A program made the translations under genes and the position numbers. 64,000 bases of DNA, taken from the NCBI RefSeq assembly GCF_001279005.1, contig NZ_LGCN01000132.1:62001-126000 (forward strand). The letters are read 5' to 3'. The notes beneath the pieces were generated by a model. It was not told the DNA's origin. It did no database searches and saw nothing but the letters and a program-made list of their open reading frames with translations. This stretch comes from Streptomyces caelestis (GTDB taxonomy: Bacteria > Actinomycetota > Actinomycetes > Streptomycetales > Streptomycetaceae). Numbering within the stretch: the stretch's first letter is position 1; each line of letters begins with the position of its first letter. Below are positions 26,904 through 34,558 of the stretch, piece after piece.

Positions 26904-27722
26904 ATGGGTGGTTCACACAAGCGGTCGGCGGCATACGGCCCGGTGCACGGTCTGTTGCCGGCGGATACTACTGAGGATGTACGGACGCGGGGAGCCGGCG
27001 TCTCACGGCAGATCGCGGTACTTCCGGTCGGGAGTTTCGAGCAGCACGGTCCGTTCCTGCCGTTGGCGACCGACACGCTGGTCGCCTGTGCGATCGCGCG
27101 GGAGATCGCCGACGCCTACCCGGTGCACCTCCTCCCTCCGGTGACGATCTCCTGCTCCCACGAGCACGCGGCCTGGCCGGGGACCGTCTCCCTCTCCTCC
27201 GCCACGCTGCACGCGGTGATACGGGACATCGCCGACTCGCTCCGCAGGTCGGGCGTGGACGCCCTGGTGCTGGTCAACGGGCACGGCGGGAACTACGTGC
27301 TGGGCAACGTCGTTCAGGAGTCCTCCGCCCGCGGCGAGCGGATGGCGCTGTTCCCGGCCCCGGAGGACTGGGAGACGGCGCGGGCGCGGGCCGGCGTCGC
27401 CACGTCCCTCCTCACCGACATGCACGCGGGCGAAATCGAGACCTCCATTCTTCTCCACACCCATCCCGAATCGCTCCGTCCCGGTTATGAGACCTCCGAT
27501 CACGTCGCGGACGACCGCCGTCATCTCCTCACCACCGGTATGTCCGCCTACACCGATTCCGGCGTCATCGGCCGCCCTTCTCTGGGCGCGGCGGAAAAAG
27601 GCAGGGAAATCCTGGCGAGCCTGGCGGATTCGTTCGCCGCGTATTTCGCACTGCTGACGTCGCCTCCCGGCCCGCCCGGCACTCCCGGCCCGCCCGCGCC
27701 TTCCGGCCCGCCCGGCGTCTGA
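26904..27722 (+). CDS. Creatininase-family amidohydrolase, candidate FAPy deformylase
   Basis: A 272-aa protein with the creatininase metal set: GSFEQHGPFLPLATDT (E-x-H, then D), VNGHGGNYVLGN (His), and DMHAGEIETSILL (Glu). Family members hydrolyse cyclic or linear C-N bonds; archaeal ArfB in this family removes formate from FAPy, the product expected from the adjacent cyclohydrolase. That pairing supports, but does not prove, the same step here. The C-terminal 25 residues are Pro/Gly-rich and come from a copied intergenic repeat that also supplies the stop codon, so the natural end may have been shorter. Confidence 0.8.
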   Translation: MGGSHKRSAAYGPVHGLLPADTTEDVRTRGAGVSRQIAVLPVGSFEQHGPFLPLATDTLVACAIAREIADAYPVHLLPPVTISCSHEHAAWPGTVSLSSATLHAVIRDIADSLRRSGVDALVLVNGHGGNYVLGNVVQESSARGERMALFPAPEDWETARARAGVATSLLTDMHAGEIETSILLHTHPESLRPGYETSDHVADDRRHLLTTGMSAYTDSGVIGRPSLGAAEKGREILASLADSFAAYFALLTSPPGPPGTPGPPAPSGPPGV

Positions 27723-28852
27723 GGACGAGGCCGAAGGCCGTCCCCCACCCCGCCCGCCTTTTCCGGCCCGCCCGCGCCTTCCGGCCCGTCCGGCGTCCGA
27801 GGACGAGGCCGAAGGCCGGCAGGGGGTCCGGGGGCGACGCCCCCGGGGACGGGAAGGGAAGGGGCGGCGGGGGCGACACCACCACGCCCACCGCCCCGCA
27901 CCCCCGCGTACCACCGACCGACCAGCACCACCACGCCGGGCAGGCTGGCCACAAGACTGAGCACCCCGTAGACGACCGCGACGGTCAGCCCCCGCCCCGC
28001 CCCGAGCCCCCCCCCCCCGAACGCCCAAACGGTGACCCCCTCCCGGGGCCCCCACCCGCCGACGTTCAACGGCAGCCCCATGGCCAGCAGCGCCAACACG
28101 GCCAGCGGCAGCAGCTCGCCCACGGACGCGCCCGCTCCCGCGACATCGGCGGCGAGCACGAACATCGCCACGTACCCGGCCAGTACGACCACGGACGAGA
28201 CGAGGACACCGGGCGCGTTACGACGCGAGAACAACCCCTCACGCGCCTCGGCCAGCACCCCGCGCCCGACCGCCCTCCGCCGCCCCGGCGCCCGATTCAT
28301 CCGCACCGCCAGCACCACCGCACAGGCCCCCACCGCACCGAGCCCGGCCACCGGCGCGGCCTGCCGCACTTCCTCGAGCACCGGCGACGGCATGCTCATC
28401 AGCACCACCGCCCCCGCGGCGAACAGCGCGAGCTGTCCGGCGGTCCGCTCCAGCACCACCGCCCGCACCCCCCGCCCCAGGTCCCCGGCGCTCTGCCCGT
28501 GCCGCACGGCCCGGTGGACGTCGCCCCACACACCCCCGGGCAGCGCCGCGTTGAGGAACAGGGCACGGTAGTAGTCCGCGACGGCCGCCCCCAGCGGCAG
28601 CCGGATCCCGATCCCCCGGGCGACCAGCGCCCAGCGCCACGCGCTGAACACGGTGGTCACCAGCCCGATGCCGAGTCCCGCGAGCAGCGCCGGCCCGTCG
28701 ATGCGGCGCAGCCCTTCCAGCAGGACCCCGGTGTCGAGGCGCCACAGCAGCACCGCGAGGATCACGACGCCGCCGAGCGTGCCGAGCCGGGTGCGCACGG
28801 CGGGGGTGCCGAGCCGGGCGAGTGCACCTGCACCGCGCGGCCGCGCACTCAT
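27548..28852 (-). CDS. YbhN/UPF0104-type integral membrane protein
   Basis: A 434-aa protein with about eight hydrophobic helices over residues 15-310 (LGGVVILAVLLWRL, WRWALVARGIG, ALPGGVWGDVHRAV, NVGGWGPREGVTVWAF motif, VVYGVLSLVASLPGVVVLVG). The ALPGGVWGDVHR and GGWGPREG motifs are typical of the lysylphosphatidylglycerol-synthase membrane part/YbhN family, thought to move or flip lipids. After residue 310 the frame runs 120 residues through intergenic repeats and overlaps the convergent creatininase gene by 175 bp; that tail is probably meaningless. A run of 12 C at 28007-28018 encodes Gly4 inside it. ATG overlaps the methyltransferase stop (ATGA). Confidence 0.75.
   Translation of the reverse strand: MSARPRGAGALARLGTPAVRTRLGTLGGVVILAVLLWRLDTGVLLEGLRRIDGPALLAGLGIGLVTTVFSAWRWALVARGIGIRLPLGAAVADYYRALFLNAALPGGVWGDVHRAVRHGQSAGDLGRGVRAVVLERTAGQLALFAAGAVVLMSMPSPVLEEVRQAAPVAGLGAVGACAVVLAVRMNRAPGRRRAVGRGVLAEAREGLFSRRNAPGVLVSSVVVLAGYVAMFVLAADVAGAGASVGELLPLAVLALLAMGLPLNVGGWGPREGVTVWAFGGGGLGAGRGLTVAVVYGVLSLVASLPGVVVLVGRWYAGVRGGGRGGVAPAAPSLPVPGGVAPGPPAGLRPRPRTPDGPEGAGGPEKAGGVGDGLRPRPQTPGGPEGAGGPGVPGGPGGDVSSAKYAANESARLARISLPFSAAPREGRPMTPESV
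27701..27818. repeat. Streptomyces intergenic repeat, two 40-bp copies plus fragments
   Basis: Copies 27701-27740 and 27779-27818 match at 38 of 40 positions (core GAGGACGAGGCCGAAGGCC), with partial copies at 27660-27700 and 27760-27780. The motif family is common between Streptomyces genes. It supplies the TGA of the creatininase-like gene and repetitive Gly/Pro codons to the opposing gene. Confidence 0.8.
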
Positions 28853-29856
28853 GCGGCCCCGTCCACCGGCCGGCACAGCGCGAGCAGATCACTGTGGTGG
28901 ACGACGACCCGTAGCTCCCCCGCCGCGCAGGCCTTCAGCCGCTCGGTGAGGTAACCGTCGGCACGCGAGGCCAGTTCCGGCCGCTCCTCCACCGCCGCGC
29001 CGACCCAGCCCCGCAGCCACTGCTCGGTCAGCGCGGCCTGCCCGGGGCCGAGCCGCCAGGGGCTCGGGGCGATCCGTACGGTCGCGCCGTGCTCGGCGAA
29101 GACCTCGGCGGCGACCGTGACCGCGTCCGGGCCGAGCAGCCCGCCCCGGCGCTGGTGGGCGTTGAAGGCCTCCGCGATCTCCCGGTCCAGCGGGTGCGGC
29201 TCGGTCAGCTCCACCCGTCCGGCCACCGACAACGTCAGCAGGGCCGGACAGCCGGCTCCCGTGCAGGCGGCGGCGAGGGCGCCGACCTCCTCGCGGGTGA
29301 GGACGTCGAGCAGCGCGGACGCCGTCACCAGGGAGGCGCCGCTCAGCGCGTCCGGGGTGAGCCGGGCGACGTCGCCGCGCCGGGTCTCGGCGGTGACGTG
29401 GCTGCCGTCGGCGGCGGAGCGCGGGGAGGCGACGGCGGCGAAGTGCAGGAGGTAGGGGTCCCGGTCGTGCAGGACCCAGTGCTGGGCGCCGTCGAGACGG
29501 GGGGCGAGCCAGCGGCCCATCGAGCCGGTGCCGCAGCCGATGTCGTGGACGACGACCCCGTCGGCCCGGCGCGGCGGATTGGCGAGCCGGATGCGCAGCG
29601 GGTCGAGCAGGTCGTACGAGCGGGCGGCGGCGTCGGCCGGTTCGCGCAGCTGGAGCCACTCGGGGGCGTAGCGGGCCGGTTCGTCGTCGCCGGCGTCCCG
29701 CAGCCGCAGGGTGGCCCGCTCGCCGGGGCGGGGCGCGGGGCCGGCGCCGGGGATGACGTCCCGGTGGCCGGGCAGGTCCGGGACCGTCCCGCCGTTCCGG
29801 GTGGCGCCCGCCGGGTTCGTCCCGCCCTGCCGGGTGGTGGCTGCCGGTTTCGTCAT
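28849..29856 (-). CDS. SAM-dependent methyltransferase (class I fold)
   Basis: A 335-aa protein. Residues about 105-220 form a Rossmann methyltransferase core: motif I VVHDIGCGTGSMGRWLAP (SAM glycine loop) and acidic VLHDRDPYLL after it, then motif-IV-like DVLTREEVGALAAAC. An N-terminal low-complexity stretch (TTRQGGTNPAGATRNGGT) is probably disordered. It overlaps the glycosyltransferase stop upstream and the membrane protein start downstream by ATGA, so the three are co-translated. Substrate unknown; the setting suggests a sugar, lipid or pterin-like intermediate. Confidence 0.8.
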   Translation of the reverse strand: MTKPAATTRQGGTNPAGATRNGGTVPDLPGHRDVIPGAGPAPRPGERATLRLRDAGDDEPARYAPEWLQLREPADAAARSYDLLDPLRIRLANPPRRADGVVVHDIGCGTGSMGRWLAPRLDGAQHWVLHDRDPYLLHFAAVASPRSAADGSHVTAETRRGDVARLTPDALSGASLVTASALLDVLTREEVGALAAACTGAGCPALLTLSVAGRVELTEPHPLDREIAEAFNAHQRRGGLLGPDAVTVAAEVFAEHGATVRIAPSPWRLGPGQAALTEQWLRGWVGAAVEERPELASRADGYLTERLKACAAGELRVVVHHSDLLALCRPVDGAA

Positions 29857-31091
29857 GCGGCCCTCCGGGGTCCGGTGGGAAGCCGACGCAGTACCGCCGC
29901 CAGGCTCTGCGCGGTGCTCGCCCAGCCGCCGAGCGCGGCCCGCCGGCTGCGGGCGGCGGCCTTGAGCCGGCGCCGCACGTCCGCCTCGCCGAACCAGCCG
30001 CGCAGTTCGGCGGCGATGGCGGCGGGGTTCTCCGGCGGGACGAGGATGCCGGGCACTCCCCCGTCGGGGGCGCGGCCCACTGCCTCGGGCAGCCCGCCGA
30101 CGTCGGTCGCCAGGACCGGGATGCCGCGCGCCAGCGCCTCGGTGACCGCCATGCCGTACGTCTCCGCGTACGAGGTGAGCACCATGAGGTCGGCGGCGGC
30201 GTAGCTCGCGTCGAGCGCGGCGCCGGACTGCGGGCCGGTCAGTTCCAGCCTGTCCTCGAGGCCGTGTGCGCGGATGAGCCCGCGCAGGTGGGCGACGTAT
30301 TCGGGGTCCTGTCCGAGCCCGCCGACGAGTGCGCAGCTCCACGGCAGGTCGGCCACCGCCGCCAGCGCCTCCACGAGCCGGTGCTGTCCCTTGCGCGGGG
30401 TCACGGCGGCCACGCACAACAGCCGCGAGACGCCGTCGGTGCCGGGCGCGAGGGGCGCGATGTCGGCGCCGGGCGCGGCGGCGTGGACGCGGTCGGGGGC
30501 CAGGCCGTGGTGGGAGACCAGGCGCCGTACGGCCCAGTCGCTGGTGGCGATCACGGCGGGCGCCGCCCGCAGCACCGCGCGCTCGCGGGCGTCCAGTTCG
30601 GCGGCGACGGCCGCGTCGAGCCCGGTCTCGTCGCCGAGCGGCAGGTGCACCAGGACGGCCATGCGCAACCGCCCCTCCTCCGCCTGGGGGACGACGATCT
30701 CGGGCACCCCGCAGGCGACCAGCCCGTCGAGCAGGACGACGGCGCCGTCCGGCAGTTCGCGCAGGGTGCGGGCGAGTTCCGCGCGGGCGGCGGCGTCCGG
30801 GCGGGGCCAGTCCCCGGCCACGGTGTGCCGGTGCGCCCGCCAGCCGAAGCCGGGCAGGTCCAGGCAGACGCGCCGGTCGTAGGCGTTGCCGCCGCTGGGC
30901 GCGGCCGGGTCGTCGACGCCGCCCGGCATCACGAAGTGCACGGAGCGCAGCGACATGGGAATGATCCCGCCGTTCCTCGGAGAGGTCGCCTGTGCCGGAA
31001 CGTAGTCCAGGCGGGCGCCGCCGGCCCGGCCGACGGCCGCGTCGGCCGGGCCGATGACCGTGCCGGGCATGTCGATCGTCGTGTCGGTCAC
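29853..31091 (-). CDS. Family 4-type glycosyltransferase (GT-B)
   Basis: A 412-aa GT-B enzyme. The C-terminal half has the GT4 signatures: [38 protein letters not shown], and the E-x7-E donor motif in [30 protein letters not shown]. The N-terminal half carries [20 protein letters not shown], an acceptor-side loop. The GTG at 31091 overlaps the PTPS stop (GTGA); an internal ATG at 30958 ([13 protein letters not shown]) is an alternative start closer to the family core. Probably transfers a sugar to a lipid or to the pathway's heterocycle. Confidence 0.88.
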   Translation of the reverse strand: MTDTTIDMPGTVIGPADAAVGRAGGARLDYVPAQATSPRNGGIIPMSLRSVHFVMPGGVDDPAAPSGGNAYDRRVCLDLPGFGWRAHRHTVAGDWPRPDAAARAELARTLRELPDGAVVLLDGLVACGVPEIVVPQAEEGRLRMAVLVHLPLGDETGLDAAVAAELDARERAVLRAAPAVIATSDWAVRRLVSHHGLAPDRVHAAAPGADIAPLAPGTDGVSRLLCVAAVTPRKGQHRLVEALAAVADLPWSCALVGGLGQDPEYVAHLRGLIRAHGLEDRLELTGPQSGAALDASYAAADLMVLTSYAETYGMAVTEALARGIPVLATDVGGLPEAVGRAPDGGVPGILVPPENPAAIAAELRGWFGEADVRRRLKAAARSRRAALGGWASTAQSLAAVLRRLPTGPRRAA

Positions 31092-31486
31092 AGCGCACGC
31101 TCGTAACTCGCCCAGGCGATGTGCGACTCGTGCAGGGTGACGGCTATCTTCGCGATGCCCTTGGCGCCCTCGCCCAGGGCGCCCTTGTGGATGCGTTCGG
31201 CGAGCCGGTCGGCGACGACCTTGGCCAGGTACTCCGTGGAGGTGTTGACCCCCGCGAAGTCCGGTTCGTCGTCGAGGTTGCGGTAGTTCAGCTCGCCGAC
31301 GACGGACCCGAGTTCCTGCGTGGCCAGGCCGATGTCGACGACGATGTTGTCCTCGTCCAGCTGTTCGCGCCGGAAGGTGGCGTCCACGAGGAACGTGGCC
31401 CCGTGCAGGCGCTGGGCCGGTCCGAAGACCTCGCCGTGGAAGCTGTGGGCGATCATGATGTGATCGCGGACGGTGATGCTGAACAA
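31088..31486 (-). CDS. 6-pyruvoyl-tetrahydropterin synthase / QueD homologue
   Basis: A 132-aa protein of the T-fold PTPS/QueD family (the S. coelicolor homologue SCO6650 was, as I recall, solved as a PTPS homologue). It starts with TTG at 31486 behind GGAGGG, giving [16 protein letters not shown]. His14 and His28 are kept but the usual HGHNY metal motif is HGATF, so one standard zinc ligand is replaced, and the canonical catalytic Cys near residue 25 is not seen. [10 protein letters not shown] at the C-terminus keeps the Glu-x-x-H region. Thus it is likely not a standard PTPS or queuosine enzyme; with the FAPy-type GCH II it points to an unusual pyrimidine/pterin product. Confidence 0.85.
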   Translation of the reverse strand: MFSITVRDHIMIAHSFHGEVFGPAQRLHGATFLVDATFRREQLDEDNIVVDIGLATQELGSVVGELNYRNLDDEPDFAGVNTSTEYLAKVVADRLAERIHKGALGEGAKGIAKIAVTLHESHIAWASYERAL

Positions 31487-31618
31487 CGGACGACCCTCCA
31501 GGTGCGGCGCGTCTGCTCCCCGGCCGATCTTTGACGGGGATGCCGTGTAGTACGGCCGACTTCCTTCCCCTGTTCAGCGTCCGCCACGTCTTTTCTCAGG
31601 TCAGGCGTGCCTGTTTTG

Positions 31619-32596
31619 CTACGGGGTGTCGTAGCGCACCCGGTGGCACAGCGCCGGGAGGTCCCCGGAGGCGAGGCGGGGCATGACGTCGGGCAGGTCC
31701 TCGAAGGCGGACTCGCCGGTGACGAGGGCGTCGAGGGCGGGGTCGGCCAGCAGGTCGAGGGCGAGGGCGAGCCGGTCGGCGTAGCCGCGGTGCGCGCGGG
31801 CCGGGGAGACGGTGCCGACCTGGCTGCCGCGGACGGTCAGTCGCCGGGAGTGGAAGGCCTCGCCCAGCGGGAGGCTCACCTTCCGGTCGCCGTACCAGCT
31901 CAGTTCGACGACGGTGCCCTCGGCGCGGAGCAGTTCGAGCGCCCGGCCGAGTCCCTGCTCGGTGGCGCTGGCGTGCACGACCAGGTCGCACTCGCCGAGG
32001 GCGTCCCCGGGCAGCGCGAAGCCGACGCCGAGCGCCGCCGCGGTCCTCGCGCGCGCCGGGTCGGTGTCGACGAGCTGCACCCGTACGCCGGGGAACCGGG
32101 CCAGCAGCGCGGCCACCGAGCAGCCGACCATCCCGCCGCCGACGACGGCGATCCGGTCGCCGACCAACGGCGCGGCGTCCCACAGCGCGTTGACGGCGGT
32201 CTCCACGGTGCCGGCGAGCACGGCCCGACCGGCGGGCACGCCGTCGGGCACGGGCGTGACGGCGCCCGCCGGGACGACGTACCGCGTCTGGTGCGGGTAC
32301 AGGCAGAACACGGTGCGTCCGACGAGCGCCTGCGGTCCCTCCTCCACCACGCCCACGTTGAGGTAGCCGTACTTCACGGGGGCCGGGAAGTCGCCCTCCT
32401 GGAACGGCGCCCGCATGGCGGCGCGCTGACTGCGGGGCACCCCGCCGCGGAAGACGAGCGTCTCCGTGCCCCGGCTCACCCCGGAGTACAGCGAGCGCAC
32501 CAGCACCTCGTCCGCGCCGGGCGCGGGCAGGTCGACCTCACGGATCGCCCCTCGGCCGGGCGCGTCGAGCCAGAACGCATGTGCGGTGCGGTTCAT
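31619..32596 (-). CDS. Medium-chain zinc-type dehydrogenase/reductase
   Basis: A 325-aa MDR-superfamily protein. The first part ([36 protein letters not shown]) is the GroES-like domain, followed by a Rossmann domain ([36 protein letters not shown]). The usual Cys/His catalytic zinc ligands (C-x-S-D-x-H) are replaced by SGVSRGTE, as in the BchC-like subgroup that oxidises hydroxyethyl groups. ATG at 32596 with AGGAGG. It is divergent, with 107 bp between, from the phosphatidyltransferase gene; NAD(P)-dependent oxidation of a side-chain alcohol is plausible. Confidence 0.82.
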   Translation of the reverse strand: MNRTAHAFWLDAPGRGAIREVDLPAPGADEVLVRSLYSGVSRGTETLVFRGGVPRSQRAAMRAPFQEGDFPAPVKYGYLNVGVVEEGPQALVGRTVFCLYPHQTRYVVPAGAVTPVPDGVPAGRAVLAGTVETAVNALWDAAPLVGDRIAVVGGGMVGCSVAALLARFPGVRVQLVDTDPARARTAAALGVGFALPGDALGECDLVVHASATEQGLGRALELLRAEGTVVELSWYGDRKVSLPLGEAFHSRRLTVRGSQVGTVSPARAHRGYADRLALALDLLADPALDALVTGESAFEDLPDVMPRLASGDLPALCHRVRYDTP

Positions 32597-32703
32597 CGGA
32601 GTCCTCCTGAACGATCGGGAAGCCGCGCGCGTACCGAGTGTGCACAGGCCGCGCACAAGGTAGCGGCGTTGATCGACTCTGTCACACGGCCGGAGGATGT
32701 TCG

Positions 32704-33468
32704 GTGGCCCTGAACAACAGTTACGACGCGAGGCTCGTACAGCAGGAGACCGCCGTGGGGGCGGGCGTGCAGGTCCTGGTGCTGGCACTGATCGGTACGG
32801 CGATCGGCATGGGCCCCGCGGGCTGGCTGACCGGTCTCGCGTTCGCGACAGCCACCTGGGCGGTGCTCTCCCGGGCCCTGCACCGGTCCCGGCTGCGCTC
32901 CTTCGGCGCGGCCAACCGGGTCACGCTCGGCCGGGCCGTCCTCGTCGGAGGGGTCACCGCGCTGGTCGCCGACTCGTTCCAGGACTCACCGCCCGTCTCC
33001 CTGTTCGTGGGCCTGACCGCCGTGGCCCTGATCCTGGACGGTGTGGACGGCAAGGTGGCCCGCAGGACCGGTACGTCGACGCCGCTGGGCGCCCGCTTCG
33101 ACATGGAGGTGGACGCGTTCCTCATCCTGGTGCTGAGCGTGTACGTGTCGATGGCGATGGGTCCGTGGGTGCTCCTCATCGGTGGTATGCGGTACGCCTT
33201 CGTGGCCGCCGCCCGCGTCCGGCCCTGGCTGACCGCCCCGCTCCCGCCGAGCACGGCCCGCAAGACGGTGGCCGCGCTCCAGGGCGTGCTGCTGCTGACG
33301 GCGGGCGCGGCGCTGCTGCCGCACGCGGTCAACGTCGGTGTGGTGGTGCTGGCGCTGGGGCTGCTGGTGTGGTCGTTCGGGCGGGATGTGCTGTGGCTGT
33401 GGCGGACGTCCCGGGTGGAGGCGGCTCCGGCCGGGCCCGAGGTGCGGCGGGAACTGGTCGCGGGCTGA
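32704..33468 (+). CDS. CDP-alcohol phosphatidyltransferase family protein
   Basis: A 254-aa membrane enzyme with about six hydrophobic helices. The CDP-alcohol motif D-x2-D-G-x2-A-R-x8-G-x3-D-x3-D is complete: [20 protein letters not shown] followed by FDMEVD (about residues 117-142), so it should be active. It joins a CDP-activated alcohol (usually CDP-diacylglycerol) to a second alcohol such as inositol phosphate or glycerol phosphate. GTG start at 32704 with GGAGGA. It is the plus-strand member of the GCH II/PTPS locus and suggests a phospholipid-like end product. Confidence 0.9.
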   Translation: MALNNSYDARLVQQETAVGAGVQVLVLALIGTAIGMGPAGWLTGLAFATATWAVLSRALHRSRLRSFGAANRVTLGRAVLVGGVTALVADSFQDSPPVSLFVGLTAVALILDGVDGKVARRTGTSTPLGARFDMEVDAFLILVLSVYVSMAMGPWVLLIGGMRYAFVAAARVRPWLTAPLPPSTARKTVAALQGVLLLTAGAALLPHAVNVGVVVLALGLLVWSFGRDVLWLWRTSRVEAAPAGPEVRRELVAG

Positions 33469-33766
33469 CGGCCGGCCGGGGCACGCCACCGCCGTCCCGC
33501 GGCTCGCGGCATTCCGCCGGCCGCCTCCCGAAACCTGAGGTGCGGGGCAACCGCCGGCTCCCCCGGCGGCCGGTGCACCACTCCCCTCACGCCCTTCGGG
33601 GCAGCGGCGCCGCCGCCCCCGTCGCACCGGCCGGTGCCGGCCACGGCACCGTCGGCGGCGGCCACGCGTCCAGCAGGGTGTCGGTGGCCGAGCCGCCGAG
33701 CCGGATTCCCCGCCACCCGCTGTGCGGCCTCGGGGCCCCGTCCCCCTCACCCCGCCACCCGCTCAA
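33469..33766. other. Convergent intergenic region with small hairpin
   Basis: About 300 bp without a credible gene. A 7-bp perfect hairpin (33551-33557 with 33563-33569) may be the terminator of the phosphatidyltransferase gene or its neighbour. Confidence 0.45.
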
Positions 33767-34309
33767 CTACTCGGCGCCCGCCGCGTCGAGGAGCCGGACC
33801 AGGTCCTTGCGCCCGTAGCCGAGCCGACGGGCCCGGTCGGTCGCCATGAGCACCAGGTGCGCCACGGTCTCCGCCGCGTATCCGTTCTTGTGGTCGGCGT
33901 CGAACCACTCCTGGGGCTTCTCGACACCCAGACTGTTCATCACCAGCCCGTGCTCACGGCGGATCTCCGCGACGGTGCCGGCGACCGCGTCCAGAAGTGT
34001 CTTCCCCGGCCGCTCGCACTCCAGGGCGAAACAGCCCCGGTCGACCGGCACGCACCCCTCCGGCGGACGCGCCCGCGGCCCCGCGTACCGCTCGTCCGCG
34101 AACCCCGCGTCGTCGAACTCCTCGTGCACCAGCGCGAACCGGTGGTGCCCGGGCGGCACCGGGGGTGGCGGTGGCGTGTACGCCCACCCCGCGTCCTCGT
34201 ACAACTGCCGCTTCACCTCCTCCTCTTCGGCGTGCGTCACGGTGAATCCGGTGGCCTCGTTCCGCCCGGTCGTCGTGCCGTCGGGGTTGTGGTGGAAGTG
34301 CAGGCTCAT
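33767..34309 (-). CDS. Uncharacterised 180-aa protein
   Basis: Starts ATG at 34309 (MSLHFHHNPDGTTTGRNEATGF). Acidic, soluble, with a Pro-rich turn (YTPPPPPVPPGHH) and a helical C-terminus (AETVAHLVLMATDRARRLGYGRKDLVRLL). No catalytic motif I recognise. Third-position G/C bias and a single clean frame support coding. The 249-bp divergent gap to 34559 carries a palindrome that may control the plus-strand gene. Confidence 0.6.
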   Translation of the reverse strand: MSLHFHHNPDGTTTGRNEATGFTVTHAEEEEVKRQLYEDAGWAYTPPPPPVPPGHHRFALVHEEFDDAGFADERYAGPRARPPEGCVPVDRGCFALECERPGKTLLDAVAGTVAEIRREHGLVMNSLGVEKPQEWFDADHKNGYAAETVAHLVLMATDRARRLGYGRKDLVRLLDAAGAE

Positions 34310-34531
34310 GGTGTGCTCCGGTCGTCCGTGTCCTGAGTGGACGGGAGATGTCCCCGTCACCGGATCGAACGGACCGCCCGTCCCGCACGTGCCCGCATCG
34401 CACAGCACCACCCGATCGTGTGAAGCCGCCCGCTGACGGCACCACCGTCGGCCACGGCCCACCGCCCGACGGAACGCCGTCGCGCCGGAAGCGGTTGTCA
34501 GGGGTGGGAGTTATCCTCACAAGGCGCTTGC

Positions 34532-34543
34532 GACACATGTGTC
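34532..34543. promoter_or_regulatory. 12-bp perfect palindrome, possible operator
   Basis: GACACATGTGTC, ending 15 nt before the GTG start at 34559. A spacing so close to the ribosome site would suit repression by a dimeric regulator, or TSS-overlapping control. Observation only. Confidence 0.4.
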
Positions 34544-34558
34544 TTACGACCACGGGGG

